From: CAVSUB01 sp963730995
Lineage (GTDB): Bacteria; Acidobacteriota; Vicinamibacteria; Vicinamibacterales; 2-12-FULL-66-21
DNA: 64,000 bases
Assembly: GCA_963730995.1 (NCBI GenBank)
Contig: CAVSUB010000012.1
Span: 558,001 to 622,000 of the forward strand
Direction: 5' to 3'
In this document: piece by piece, positions 15,377 to 23,817 of the stretch
Layout of the letters: each line of letters begins with the position of its first letter
Position numbering within the stretch: the first letter of the stretch is position 1
Translations under genes and position numbers: made by a program
The notes under the pieces: model-generated
The model's input: the letters and a program-made list of their open reading frames with translations, nothing else
The model's database searches: none
Told to the model about the DNA's origin: nothing

Positions 15377-16735
15377 GTGGCCTCCCTCATCCAGTCCCTT
15401 GCCGACAGCCTGTTCATGCCGTGGGTCGTTGTCGTGCTCCTTGGTGCCGGCGCGTTTCTCACGCTGAAGACGTCCTTCGTGCAGCTGCGGCGATTCGGAG
15501 AAGCCTGGCGGGTGGCGCTCGTGCGGCGCGCGACCGGCGACAGCGGCGCCCTGACGCCGTTTCAGGCCTTCATGACGGCGCTCGCGGCGTCGATCGGCAC
15601 CGGCAATATTGCCGGCGTTGCAACGGCCGTCGTGTCGGGCGGCCCCGGGGCGCTTTTCTGGATCTGGGTCTACGGCTTCGTGGCGACGGCGATCAAATTC
15701 GGCGAAGCCGTGCTGGGCATGACGTTTCGCGAGTCCACGCCAGGCGGCGTGCTCTCGGGCCCCATGTACTACCTGCGCGACGGGCTCCGTTCGCCTTCGC
15801 TCGCGTGGCTGTTCGCGTTCGTGGCCGCCGTCGCGGCGCTGACCACAACGCCCTTCACGCAGCCGAACTCCATGGCGCTCGTGCTCGACACGGTGTTCGG
15901 GATTCCAAGGCTCGCTTCGGGCATCACAATCGCTGTCTTGACCTGGCTCGTCATCATCGGCGGGATCGCGTCGATCGGGAGAGCGGCGGAAAAGCTGTCG
16001 CCCCTCAAAGTCGGGCTGTACCTCACCGGCGGGCTGATCGTGATTCTCTTCAACGCCGCGCGCATTCCGTCGGTGCTGGCGCTCGTCTTCTCCGAGGCGT
16101 TCACGACGCGATCGGCGCTCGGTTTCGGAATGTTCGTTGCGATGCGGTATGGCATTGCCCGGGGCATCTACGCGAACGAGGCTGGCTACGGCACGGCGGC
16201 GGTGGCGTACGGAACCGCCCGCAGCACACAGCCGACCCTCCAGGGTCTCAACGCCGTCGTCGAAGTCTTCATCGTCTCGTTCGTGACGTCCTCGATCAGC
16301 GGCTTGACAATCCTGCTGACAGGCGTGTGGCAATCGGGCGTGACGAGCACTGCCGCTGTCGCTGCCGGGTTCAACACGGTGATGCCGACGGTGGGCGGCT
16401 GGGTGGTGGCGTTCTGCACGTTTCTCTTCGGCTACACCACCTTGATTGGCTGGGCGTACTACGGCGAGCAGTTCTTCGAGTACATCCTGGGTCGCTCGGT
16501 GACGATTCCGTACCGGTGGATCTACTGCCTGCTCATTCCGCTCGGAGCGATCTCGAAAGTGGACGTGGTGTGGGCGTGGGGCGATCTGATGAACGTCCTG
16601 CAGGTCTTTCCAAACCTGATCGGAGTTCTCGGGTTGAGCGGGATCGTGGCGCGGGCGGCGAGGGCACCTCTGGTTGCGACCGTCGATTCTGTGGACGTCG
16701 GACGCGGCCTTCAGACGCCGCCCGGACGGGCCTGA
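15377..16735 (+). CDS. Alanine/glycine:sodium symporter (AGCS family)
   Basis: Sodium-coupled amino acid carrier of 452 aa with about 10-11 membrane segments. Family signatures are visible: FQAFMTALAASIGTGNIAGV, GGPGALFWIWV, and the conserved GIYANEAGYGTAAVAYGTAR. Start GTG 15377 fits the usual short N-terminus (SLIQSLADSLFMPWVVVVLL). The last 15 residues (VDVGRGLQTPPGRA and neighbours) are encoded by a palindromic GTAGGGC-family repeat that runs past the stop codon, so the native C-terminal tail has probably been replaced or extended by the repeat. The gene stands alone, with repeats on both sides. Confidence 0.9.
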   Translation: MASLIQSLADSLFMPWVVVVLLGAGAFLTLKTSFVQLRRFGEAWRVALVRRATGDSGALTPFQAFMTALAASIGTGNIAGVATAVVSGGPGALFWIWVYGFVATAIKFGEAVLGMTFRESTPGGVLSGPMYYLRDGLRSPSLAWLFAFVAAVAALTTTPFTQPNSMALVLDTVFGIPRLASGITIAVLTWLVIIGGIASIGRAAEKLSPLKVGLYLTGGLIVILFNAARIPSVLALVFSEAFTTRSALGFGMFVAMRYGIARGIYANEAGYGTAAVAYGTARSTQPTLQGLNAVVEVFIVSFVTSSISGLTILLTGVWQSGVTSTAAVAAGFNTVMPTVGGWVVAFCTFLFGYTTLIGWAYYGEQFFEYILGRSVTIPYRWIYCLLIPLGAISKVDVVWAWGDLMNVLQVFPNLIGVLGLSGIVARAARAPLVATVDSVDVGRGLQTPPGRA

Positions 16736-16747
16736 AGGCGTCGCTAC
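16691..16747. repeat. Palindromic GTAGGGC-family repeat, copy 2, overlapping the symporter C-terminus
   Basis: GTGGACGTCGGACGCGG on the left and CCTGAAGGCGTCGCTAC on the right pair imperfectly, with CTTCAG and CTGAAG at the hairpin tips as in the other copies. The symporter stop codon (16733-16735) lies inside it. Confidence 0.6.
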
Positions 16748-16774
16748 GGTCGCAGTCCGTGGTCAGATCTTGCC

Positions 16775-16803
16775 GAGCTGAGAGCTGACAGCCGAGAGCT
16801 AAC
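16775..16803. repeat. CAGCT-type repeat, short copy b
   Basis: CGAGCTGAGAGCTGACAGCCGAGAGC-like sequence, a fragment of the repeat seen at 15257-15364, placed between the symporter and the GH28-like gene. Confidence 0.65.
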
Positions 16804-16856
16804 TTGCATGTCATATCATTTCCGGTCTCCGTACCGGTCGCACGTAAGGGGATGAC

Positions 16857-18482
16857 GTGATGTCTCGGGTATTGGTCATCGCGATTGCGCTGCTCGGCGC
16901 GGCGCTCGCCGCGCCGCAATCCTCTCCACTCGTTTTCGACGTGCGCGCGCACGGCGCCAAAGGAGACGGCCGATCCGCAGACACCGTCGCCATCAATGCC
17001 GCGATCGATGCCGCAGCCGCCGCCGGTGGTGGCGTCGTGGCGTTTCCCGCCGGCCGTTACCTCACGTTCTCCATCCGTCTCAGAAGCCACATCACGCTGC
17101 AGTTCGCGCCAGGCGCGGTGCTCATTGCCGGCGACCCGACGATTGACGGGGGAAGGTACGACGCACCCGAGCCGAATCCCTCCGACCTCTATCAGGACTT
17201 CGGCCACAGCCACTGGCAGAACAGTTTGATCTGGGGAGTGGATGTCGAGGACATTGCCATCGTGGGTCCCGGATTGATTGACGGACGTGGGCTCACGCGG
17301 CGCGGGCCTGGCGCACGCTGGGCAAGGCCTGGCGGTGACCGGCCGTTGAGCATGGGTGCGGCGGTCGGCGGCGCCGCCGATCCAGAAGCCGTTCAACGTT
17401 CGATGGACGGTCAGGGAAACAAGGCCATCGCCCTCAAACGAGCTCGAAATGTCACGCTGCGCGACTTTGCGATTCTGAACGGCGGCCACTTCGCGCTGCT
17501 CGCCACCGGCGTCGACACGCTGACAATCGACAACGTGCGCGTGGACACCAATCGCGACGGTTTCGACATCGATGCGAGCCGCAACGTGCGGATTTCAAAC
17601 GTGGCGATCAACAGCCCGAACGACGACGCGCTGGTGTTGAAGAGCTGGTACGCGCTGGGCGAGGCCCGTCCTACGGAAAACGTCACGATTACGAACGTTC
17701 AGGTCAGCGGCTTCGACATCGGCACGGTGCTGGACGGCACACGCAAACACACACAGGAACGGGCGCCCGATCGCGACGGCGTCACCGGACGCATCAAGCT
17801 CGGGACGGAATCGAACGGCGGCTTTCGCAACATCACCATCAGCAACTGCGTGTTCGAATGGTCGCGAGGCCTCGCGCTGGAGACCGTCGACGGGGGCGTG
17901 CTCGAGGACGTGACGGTGACCAACGTCACGATGCGCCACGTGACGACTGCCCCAATCTTCCTGCGGCTGGGGAATCGCGCCCGCGCCCCCGAGGGCACTC
18001 CCGTAGCCGCCCTCCGCCGCGTCACCATCAGCAACATCGTCGCATCCGATGTCGAATCGCGTTACGCCGCAATCGTCGCGGGCGTCCCGGAGCATCCGGT
18101 CGAGGACGTGCTCCTCAGCAACATCAGGCTCCAGTTTCGCGGAGGCGGTTCAGAAGCCGACGCGAACGCGGAAGTGGCCGAGCACGCAGAGGCCTATCCG
18201 GAGCCAAGCATGTTCGGGACGACGCCGTCGTATGGGCTCTACGTCCGACACGCCAGGAACATCACGGTCAGAGACTTCGATGTGCAGTCGATCAGCCCCG
18301 ACGGCCGACCGCCAGTGGCGCTCGTAGATGTGGATGGGTTCTACAGCGATCACCTCACGGCCGCTCGAGCCGCCGGGAGTCCCTTCCTTGCCCTCGAAAA
18401 CGTCCGGCAACTCGTCGTTCGCGGAACACCGGGCGTGCCGGACTTGACCCGGCCGCGGGTGGCGGGGAGGGAAGTCCGCTGA
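16857..18482 (+). CDS. Secreted GH28-like (polygalacturonase-type) beta-helix protein
   Basis: A 541-aa exported right-handed beta-helix protein. The signal peptide is VLVIAIALLGAALAAPQ. FDVRAHGAKGDGRSADTVAI is the typical start of pectin-acting GH28/pectate-lyase-like proteins. Further motifs resemble GH28: DTNRDGFDIDAS for the NTD site, NSPNDDALVLKS for the double Asp, and GRIKLGTESNGG for the RIK site. The GHG motif with its conserved His is not visible. It may therefore be a rhamnogalacturonan-type or diverged member. Start: GTG 16857 and ATG 16860 are adjacent, both served by AGGGG upstream. It stands alone, with a repeat upstream. Confidence 0.8.
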   Translation: MMSRVLVIAIALLGAALAAPQSSPLVFDVRAHGAKGDGRSADTVAINAAIDAAAAAGGGVVAFPAGRYLTFSIRLRSHITLQFAPGAVLIAGDPTIDGGRYDAPEPNPSDLYQDFGHSHWQNSLIWGVDVEDIAIVGPGLIDGRGLTRRGPGARWARPGGDRPLSMGAAVGGAADPEAVQRSMDGQGNKAIALKRARNVTLRDFAILNGGHFALLATGVDTLTIDNVRVDTNRDGFDIDASRNVRISNVAINSPNDDALVLKSWYALGEARPTENVTITNVQVSGFDIGTVLDGTRKHTQERAPDRDGVTGRIKLGTESNGGFRNITISNCVFEWSRGLALETVDGGVLEDVTVTNVTMRHVTTAPIFLRLGNRARAPEGTPVAALRRVTISNIVASDVESRYAAIVAGVPEHPVEDVLLSNIRLQFRGGGSEADANAEVAEHAEAYPEPSMFGTTPSYGLYVRHARNITVRDFDVQSISPDGRPPVALVDVDGFYSDHLTAARAAGSPFLALENVRQLVVRGTPGVPDLTRPRVAGREVR

Positions 18483-18511
18483 ACCCGGCTCCTGCTTTTC
18501 GTTTCGCCTCT

Positions 18512-18540
18512 TGATCGCCCGTCCGCCCACTGCTAGCATG
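18512..18540 (+). promoter_or_regulatory. Sigma70-type promoter of the mrfAB operon
   Basis: TTGATC (18512-18517) and TAGCAT (18535-18540) with 17-bp spacing, giving a leader of roughly 25 nt before the ATG at 18573. Confidence 0.5.
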
Positions 18541-18572
18541 GTCCGCAATTCTTTCGCCTTCAACAGCTTCCC

Positions 18573-21101
18573 ATGGCTTCTCCGACGCTGCCGGTTGTGG
18601 CCGGCGACAAGGACCGTTCACTGCAGGAGGCCCTCAGCAGGCTGACCGCCTCGCGGGCTCCGCTTGGCCGCGAGGCCGATCCGATCGTCACAGCGGCCCA
18701 TCGGCTGCCCGCGGTCCCCGCGTCGTTCGGGCCGTACCCGGACGCTGCGGACCCGCGGCTCCGGTCGGCACTTGCGGTCCGCGGCGTCGAACAGCTGTAC
18801 ACCCATCAGGCCGAAGCGTTCGACCACGTGCTCGCTGGACGCAACGTCGTCACGATTACACCGACCGCGTCCGGAAAGACGCTCTGCTACAACGCTCCAG
18901 TTCTGAACGCGATCCTCCAGGACCCGTCCGCACGCGCGCTGTACTTGTTCCCGACGAAGGCGCTCGCGCAGGATCAGCTGGCCGAACTGCAGACACTCAC
19001 GGATCTGCTGTCAGCCGATTCGGACGCCAGGATTGGAGTCTTTACGTACGACGGCGACACGCCATCGGATGCGCGGCGCTCGATTCGTGGGAAAGCGCAT
19101 GTCGTTCTCAGCAACCCCGACATGCTGCATTCAGGAATACTCCCGCACCATCCTCGCTGGGCGAAGCTGTTCGAGAATCTCCGGTTCGTCGTCATCGACG
19201 AGCTGCACGCGTATCGTGGCGTGTTTGGGAGCCATCTCGCGAACATCATCCGGAGGCTCCAACGCATCTGCCGGCACTATGGCTCGGATCCGATTTTCAT
19301 CTGCTCCTCGGCGACGATCGCGAACCCACGAGAGCTCGCGGAGGGTCTGACGGGCCGGAGATTCGCGCTCGTGGAGCGGAGCGGCGCGCCGCGCGGGGAG
19401 AAGTTCTTTCTCTTCGTCAACCCGCCGATCGTCAACGCGGAGCTTGGGATTCGCCGTTCGTATCTCGCGGAAGCCCGACGGGTCTCGCTCGAGTTCCTCA
19501 AGCACAACCTGCAGCTGATCCTCTTCGCCCAGAGTCGTCTCGCGGTGGAGATCCTGACGACGTACTTGAAGGATGCGTTCAACGGGCCGCCGGGTGCCGC
19601 GGACGTCATCCGCGGATATCGCGGCGGCTACCTGCCGAACCGTCGTCGTGAGATCGAGCGCGGCCTTCGCGAGGGGCTCGTTCGGGCTGTCGTTTCCACC
19701 AATGCCCTCGAGCTCGGCATCGACATCGGTGCGCTGGATGTGTCGGTGCTGGCCGGATATCCGGGCACGATTGCGGCGACCTGGCAGCGCGCCGGGCGGG
19801 CAGGCCGCCGGACGACGCGCTCGGCGGCGGTGCTCGTGGCCAGCAGCGCGCCGATCGACCAGTTCATCGTCCGTAACCCGTCCTACTTCTTCGACTCTTC
19901 GCCCGAGCACGCGCTCATCAATCCGGATAACCTCCACATCCTGCTCGATCACGTGAAGTGCGCGGCCTTCGAGCTGCCGTTCCGGGACGATGAGCGGTTC
20001 GGCGGCGAGGATCTGCAGGAAGTCCTGGGCGTGCTTGGGGAAGAGGGGTTCGTGCACCATGCCGACGGGCAATGGAACTGGACGAACGAATCCTACCCGG
20101 CCGACGCCGTCAGCCTGCGATCCGTCTCGTCGGACAACTTCGTCGTGGTCGATCACACGCACGACGAGCGAGTGATAGGGGAGACGGACTTCACCAGCGG
20201 CCCTTCCACGCTCCATGAGAAGGCCATCTACATCGTCGAGGGCGCACTGTATCAGGTGGAACGCTTCGACTTCGACGGCCGCAAGGCTTACGTGCGATCG
20301 GTCGATTGCGATTACTACACGACCGCGATCAGCTACGCGAAGGTGACGATCCTCGAGACGTTCGCGTCGGGATCAGGGATCAGGGATCCGTGGTCCAAAA
20401 ACCACGAGCCCTCCGGCGAAACACTCGAAGCTGTTTCGGATCCCGGACCACGGATCCCGGATCCCGACACGCGAAGCTCTTCCCAGACTTCGGATCCCGA
20501 CAGCGAAGCCGTCACCGTCAGTTCCCGGCGAAGTCACGGAGAGGTCCACGTGGTGTCGCGCGTGGTCGGCTTCAAGAAGATCAAGTTCTACACGAACGAG
20601 AACGTGGGCTCCGGCGATCTCGATCTGCCCGAGCAGCAGATGCACACATCCTCCTACTGGCTCACGGTTCCGGCCGCGATCATGACGACGCTGCCGTACT
20701 CGCCTGCCGATCGGCGCGATGGCATCGTCGGGCTGGCGTTTGCGATGAAGAACATCGCGCAGCTGCTGCTGATGTGCGACGGGCACGACATCGGTCTGTC
20801 CGTGGACGGCGGTGCGATCGACCGTTCGATTCGCACGGGCGGCGTGCCGGGCGTGCCGGATGCGCTCGCCACCGAGCCCAACATCTTCATCTACGACAAC
20901 TATCCCGGCGGCATCGGCTTCAGCCGGCCGCTTTTCGAGATGCACGATCAGCTGCTCGCTCGGACGCGGGACCTGATCGTGGGATGCCTTTGCGACTCCG
21001 GTTGTCCGTCCTGCGTCGGACCGGAAGGCAATACCGGTCCACATGCCAAGCAGGTAGCTCTGCACATCTTGAGCACGCTAGCCTCGCGCGAGGCCGCCTG
21101 A
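18573..21101 (+). CDS. mrfA: MrfA-type (YprA) DEAD/DEAH-box DNA helicase
   Basis: Superfamily 2 helicase of 842 aa; in Bacillus subtilis MrfA works with the exonuclease MrfB in repair of mitomycin C damage. Motifs in order: Walker A TASGKT (about residue 100), Walker B/DEAH-type VVIDELHAYRG, motif III SSATIANP, motif VI QRAGRAGR. The C-terminal MZB zinc domain has CLCDSGCPSC, the four-cysteine signature. Between the core and the MZB domain, about residues 597-650, lies an insertion rich in Gly, Asp, Pro and Arg (SGIRDP, PGPRIPDPD), encoded by a palindromic GATCC repeat at 20363-20473. The frame is kept. The exonuclease gene starts 1 bp after the stop, which supports the assignment. Confidence 0.88.
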   Translation: MASPTLPVVAGDKDRSLQEALSRLTASRAPLGREADPIVTAAHRLPAVPASFGPYPDAADPRLRSALAVRGVEQLYTHQAEAFDHVLAGRNVVTITPTASGKTLCYNAPVLNAILQDPSARALYLFPTKALAQDQLAELQTLTDLLSADSDARIGVFTYDGDTPSDARRSIRGKAHVVLSNPDMLHSGILPHHPRWAKLFENLRFVVIDELHAYRGVFGSHLANIIRRLQRICRHYGSDPIFICSSATIANPRELAEGLTGRRFALVERSGAPRGEKFFLFVNPPIVNAELGIRRSYLAEARRVSLEFLKHNLQLILFAQSRLAVEILTTYLKDAFNGPPGAADVIRGYRGGYLPNRRREIERGLREGLVRAVVSTNALELGIDIGALDVSVLAGYPGTIAATWQRAGRAGRRTTRSAAVLVASSAPIDQFIVRNPSYFFDSSPEHALINPDNLHILLDHVKCAAFELPFRDDERFGGEDLQEVLGVLGEEGFVHHADGQWNWTNESYPADAVSLRSVSSDNFVVVDHTHDERVIGETDFTSGPSTLHEKAIYIVEGALYQVERFDFDGRKAYVRSVDCDYYTTAISYAKVTILETFASGSGIRDPWSKNHEPSGETLEAVSDPGPRIPDPDTRSSSQTSDPDSEAVTVSSRRSHGEVHVVSRVVGFKKIKFYTNENVGSGDLDLPEQQMHTSSYWLTVPAAIMTTLPYSPADRRDGIVGLAFAMKNIAQLLLMCDGHDIGLSVDGGAIDRSIRTGGVPGVPDALATEPNIFIYDNYPGGIGFSRPLFEMHDQLLARTRDLIVGCLCDSGCPSCVGPEGNTGPHAKQVALHILSTLASREAA
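20363..20473. repeat. GATCC-type palindromic repeat inserted in frame in mrfA
   Basis: Left arm CGCGTCGGGATCAGGGATC, then GGGATCCGTGGTCC; right arm GGACCACGGATCCC, then GGATCCCGACACGCG. The arms pair over nearly 30 bp. It encodes a low-complexity linker within the helicase. A second copy lies between lon and engB. Confidence 0.7.
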
Positions 21102-21102
21102 C

Positions 21103-22485
21103 GTGGACATTACCTCCCGACTCCGGGCAATTGTCCGATCGGGCCCGCAGAAACCGGCCGGGCGCGAGCTGACCTACGAGCCCGATGTCGGCCGGTACGA
21201 GTCCACGCTCGATCTCGATCGCGTCAGCGAGATGCTGGGCGGCATTGTTGTCAGCACGGCGTTCGGCCGGTGCCTGGCCGTCGATCGCCGGTACGAGTCC
21301 GATCGCTGGCACGGTGAGATCCGCATAAGCGACTGCGAACTGCGGGTAGGCGATGGTCTCGCGGTGCTCGACCCGGCGCTGGAAATCCGTGGCCGCCCGG
21401 ATGCTGGTCAAGAGGACGTTCCAGAGGGGGGCGCATCCCGGACCCTCTCGCGGACGGTGTTCATCGATCTCGAAACGACGGGTCTCAGTGGGGGCGCAGG
21501 CACGGTGGCCTTCCTCGTGGGACTTGGCTTCTTCGACCTCGGCGCGTTCCAGGTCCGTCAGTTCCTGCTCACCAGCCATGCCGCCGAACGGGCGCTGCTT
21601 GCCGCGGTCTCGGAGTGTTTCGAGGGTGTCGATCTGCTCGTGAGCTACAACGGCAAGACGTTCGACGTTCCCATGATGGAGACGCGTTGGGTCTTCCATC
21701 GCATGGAGCTGCCGTTCGACGGGATCCCGCATTTCGACATGCTCCACCCGGCCCGTCGCCTCTGGAAGCTGCGCGCTTCGGCATCAGGCGAACCGGACGA
21801 TGGCGGGTGCCGGCTGTCGACGCTCGAGCGGACGCTGTTCGACGTGCGTCGTGTAGGAGATGTGCCCGGGGGAGAGATTCCGCGTCGTTTCTTCCACTTC
21901 CTGCGAACCGGCGATCCACGTCCTCTCGAGCCCGTGCTCGAGCACAACCGGATCGATCTCGTGTCTCTGGCGGCCGTCACGGCTCGGGCCGTCCGTCTCG
22001 CCGAAGAAGGTGTTGACGCCTGTCGCGACTCGAATGAGGCACTGGCCCTGGGCCGCGTCTACGAGCGCGGCGGCGACGCGAGCCGGGCGGAGCGCTGCTA
22101 TCGGCGGGCGACGGGGTCAGAGATAGTCGATGTGCGTGGAGAGGCGTTGTACCGGTTGGGTCTCCGATACCGTCGGGCCCGCATGTTCGAGGAAGCGGCT
22201 GGGGTGTGGCGGGAGCTGCTCGCGTTCGGCGATTCCCGTCCGGCGCGGGGCAGTCAGATCGTCGAAGACCTCCGCCGCTTCGCGGCCGAGGCGCTCGCCG
22301 TCCACGAGGAGCACCGGGTTCGCGACTACTTTGCGGCGCGGGAGCTTGCGGCGTTCGCGCTGGAGGAGATCGGCGAGGCCGGTGGCTCGCCGGCCAGGCG
22401 CCGCGAAGAAGGTTTGCGGCACCGGCTGGCGCGTCTCGATCAGAAAATCTCGAGGGGTCAGAACCTCCGCCTGACGTTCGGCTGA
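21103..22485 (+). CDS. mrfB: MrfB-type (YprB) exonuclease with TPR-like C-terminus
   Basis: A 460-aa partner of the upstream helicase. The RNase H-like exonuclease domain has TVFIDLETTGLSGG (the Asp-x-Glu metal site), LLVSYNGKTFDVPMMETRW, FDMLHPARRLWK, and LEHNRIDLVSLAAV (His and Asp of the last exonuclease motif). Residues from about 310 on are helical repeats of TPR type (EALALGRVYERGGDASRAERCYRRA). GTG 21103 follows the mrfA stop by 1 bp, so translation is coupled. In the family the pair excises damaged DNA independently of UvrABC. The gene converges on rpmE with 13 bp between stops. Confidence 0.85.
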   Translation: MDITSRLRAIVRSGPQKPAGRELTYEPDVGRYESTLDLDRVSEMLGGIVVSTAFGRCLAVDRRYESDRWHGEIRISDCELRVGDGLAVLDPALEIRGRPDAGQEDVPEGGASRTLSRTVFIDLETTGLSGGAGTVAFLVGLGFFDLGAFQVRQFLLTSHAAERALLAAVSECFEGVDLLVSYNGKTFDVPMMETRWVFHRMELPFDGIPHFDMLHPARRLWKLRASASGEPDDGGCRLSTLERTLFDVRRVGDVPGGEIPRRFFHFLRTGDPRPLEPVLEHNRIDLVSLAAVTARAVRLAEEGVDACRDSNEALALGRVYERGGDASRAERCYRRATGSEIVDVRGEALYRLGLRYRRARMFEEAAGVWRELLAFGDSRPARGSQIVEDLRRFAAEALAVHEEHRVRDYFAARELAAFALEEIGEAGGSPARRREEGLRHRLARLDQKISRGQNLRLTFG

Positions 22486-22498
22486 GCTTCTGGACGGG

Positions 22499-22774
22499 TT
22501 ACTTGGCGGCTGCGGCCGCTACTTTCTTGGTCTTGCTGGCCTTGACCGCCTGCGCCTGCTTCCGGCTCTCCGAGGTCTGGGCGCCAAAACGCTTGGTGAA
22601 CCGTTCCACGCGGCCTTCGGTGTCTACCAGCTTCTGCCGGCCGGTAAAGAACGGGTGGCAGTTGTTGCAGATCTCGAGGTGCAGCTCGGGCTTGGTCGAC
22701 CGCGTCGGCCAGGTCGCTCCGCACGCGCAGCGCGCCTCGATCTCGTAGTACTTAGGATGAATCCCTTCCTTCAC
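22499..22774 (-). CDS. rpmE: 50S ribosomal protein L31
   Basis: A 91-aa L31 of the zinc-binding type: HPKYYEIEARCACGATWPTRS with the first Cys pair and LEICNNCHPFFTGRQKLVDTEGRVERF with the second. The core is about 65 residues. An Ala/Lys-rich tail (KASKTKKVAAAAAK) extends it beyond the usual 66-75 aa and probably contacts rRNA. Start GTG 22774 has a strong AAGGAG Shine-Dalgarno. In many bacteria rpmE directly follows rho; here two unrelated genes and a palindromic repeat separate them. Confidence 0.95.
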   Translation of the reverse strand: MKEGIHPKYYEIEARCACGATWPTRSTKPELHLEICNNCHPFFTGRQKLVDTEGRVERFTKRFGAQTSESRKQAQAVKASKTKKVAAAAAK

Positions 22775-22839
22775 GGTGTGCTCCTTGGGGCTTGAGACAA
22801 AGAACTAGTTTACCAGAATTCTGCCTGGTACGGGATTTC

Positions 22840-23805
22840 CTACTCCCAGTCCACTGTCCTGTCCCACCGGTGGCGTTTCAGCTCTGCCATAAATGCTGGC
22901 GACAGAGGCTCGGCATCGCTGGCCGCGATGTTCTCCTCGACGTGCCGCGTCTTCCGCATGCCAGGAATGACCGTGGTGACCGCAGGGTGCTGAAGGATAT
23001 GTCGCAGCGCCAGCTCCGGCAACGTCATACCAGACGGGACGACTTTCTTGAGCGCATCGATGCGAGGCAGCGTGGCGGCGAGGTTCTCGGGCGTGAAGTA
23101 CGCATTCCGGAAGTCCCCGCTCGGCCACGTGGAGCCCGCGGTCAGCGTTCCGGTCAGGCTCCCTTCATCGAACGGAACGCGCGCGATGATCGCGATGTTC
23201 TTCTCCTGGCAGTAGGGAAACAGCTCGTCCTCGGGGTTCTGATCGAGGACGTTGTAGACGACCTGCACCGCGTCCACGAGTCCGGTCTCGAGTGCGCGCA
23301 TGACGTTCGCCGGCTGGAACCGGTTCACGCTGATGCCGAACGATTTGACCAGCCCCTCGTCCTTCAGCGCGCGAACCGCGCGCTGCCAGCGGTCGTCGCC
23401 CGCCCACTGGTCGTTCCAGACATGGAACTGCTGCAGGTCCAGCGACGAAACGCCGATGTTCGAGAGGCTTTTCTCGGTGTACTCCCGCATGTAGTCACTG
23501 GGAAAGACGTCATCGAGCGTGTGGCCGTTGCGGGCCGGCCATTGACGGTTCTTCGGCGGGATTTTCGTGGCCACGAAGAGCCGGTCGCCGCGATGGCGGC
23601 GGAGCGTTTCTCCGAGGATTCGCTCGCTGCGCCCGTCTCCGTAGGCCCAGGCGGTATCGAAGAAGTTGCAGCCCAGCTCGATTGCGCGGTCCAGCGAGCC
23701 GTGCGATTCCTCGTCCTTGCTCCCCGTCCATCCCGCCATGCCCCACATGCCATAGCCGACATCCGATACCTGCCAGCCTGTTCTTCCAAACGTTCGATAG
23801 CGCAT
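22840..23805 (-). CDS. Aldo/keto reductase
   Basis: NADPH-dependent oxidoreductase of 321 aa. The family catalytic tetrad is visible: Asp and Tyr in FFDTAWAYGDGRSE, Lys in FVATKIPPKN, and His in LDLQQFHVWND. The C-terminal cofactor segment is TTVIPGMRKTRHVEEN. Most family members have a Lys or Ser-rich cofactor loop (IPG..); this is conserved. Substrate unknown. It starts 12 bp after the cupin gene stop and is probably co-transcribed with it. Confidence 0.9.
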   Translation of the reverse strand: MRYRTFGRTGWQVSDVGYGMWGMAGWTGSKDEESHGSLDRAIELGCNFFDTAWAYGDGRSERILGETLRRHRGDRLFVATKIPPKNRQWPARNGHTLDDVFPSDYMREYTEKSLSNIGVSSLDLQQFHVWNDQWAGDDRWQRAVRALKDEGLVKSFGISVNRFQPANVMRALETGLVDAVQVVYNVLDQNPEDELFPYCQEKNIAIIARVPFDEGSLTGTLTAGSTWPSGDFRNAYFTPENLAATLPRIDALKKVVPSGMTLPELALRHILQHPAVTTVIPGMRKTRHVEENIAASDAEPLSPAFMAELKRHRWDRTVDWE

Positions 23806-23817
23806 CAGATGCAGACC

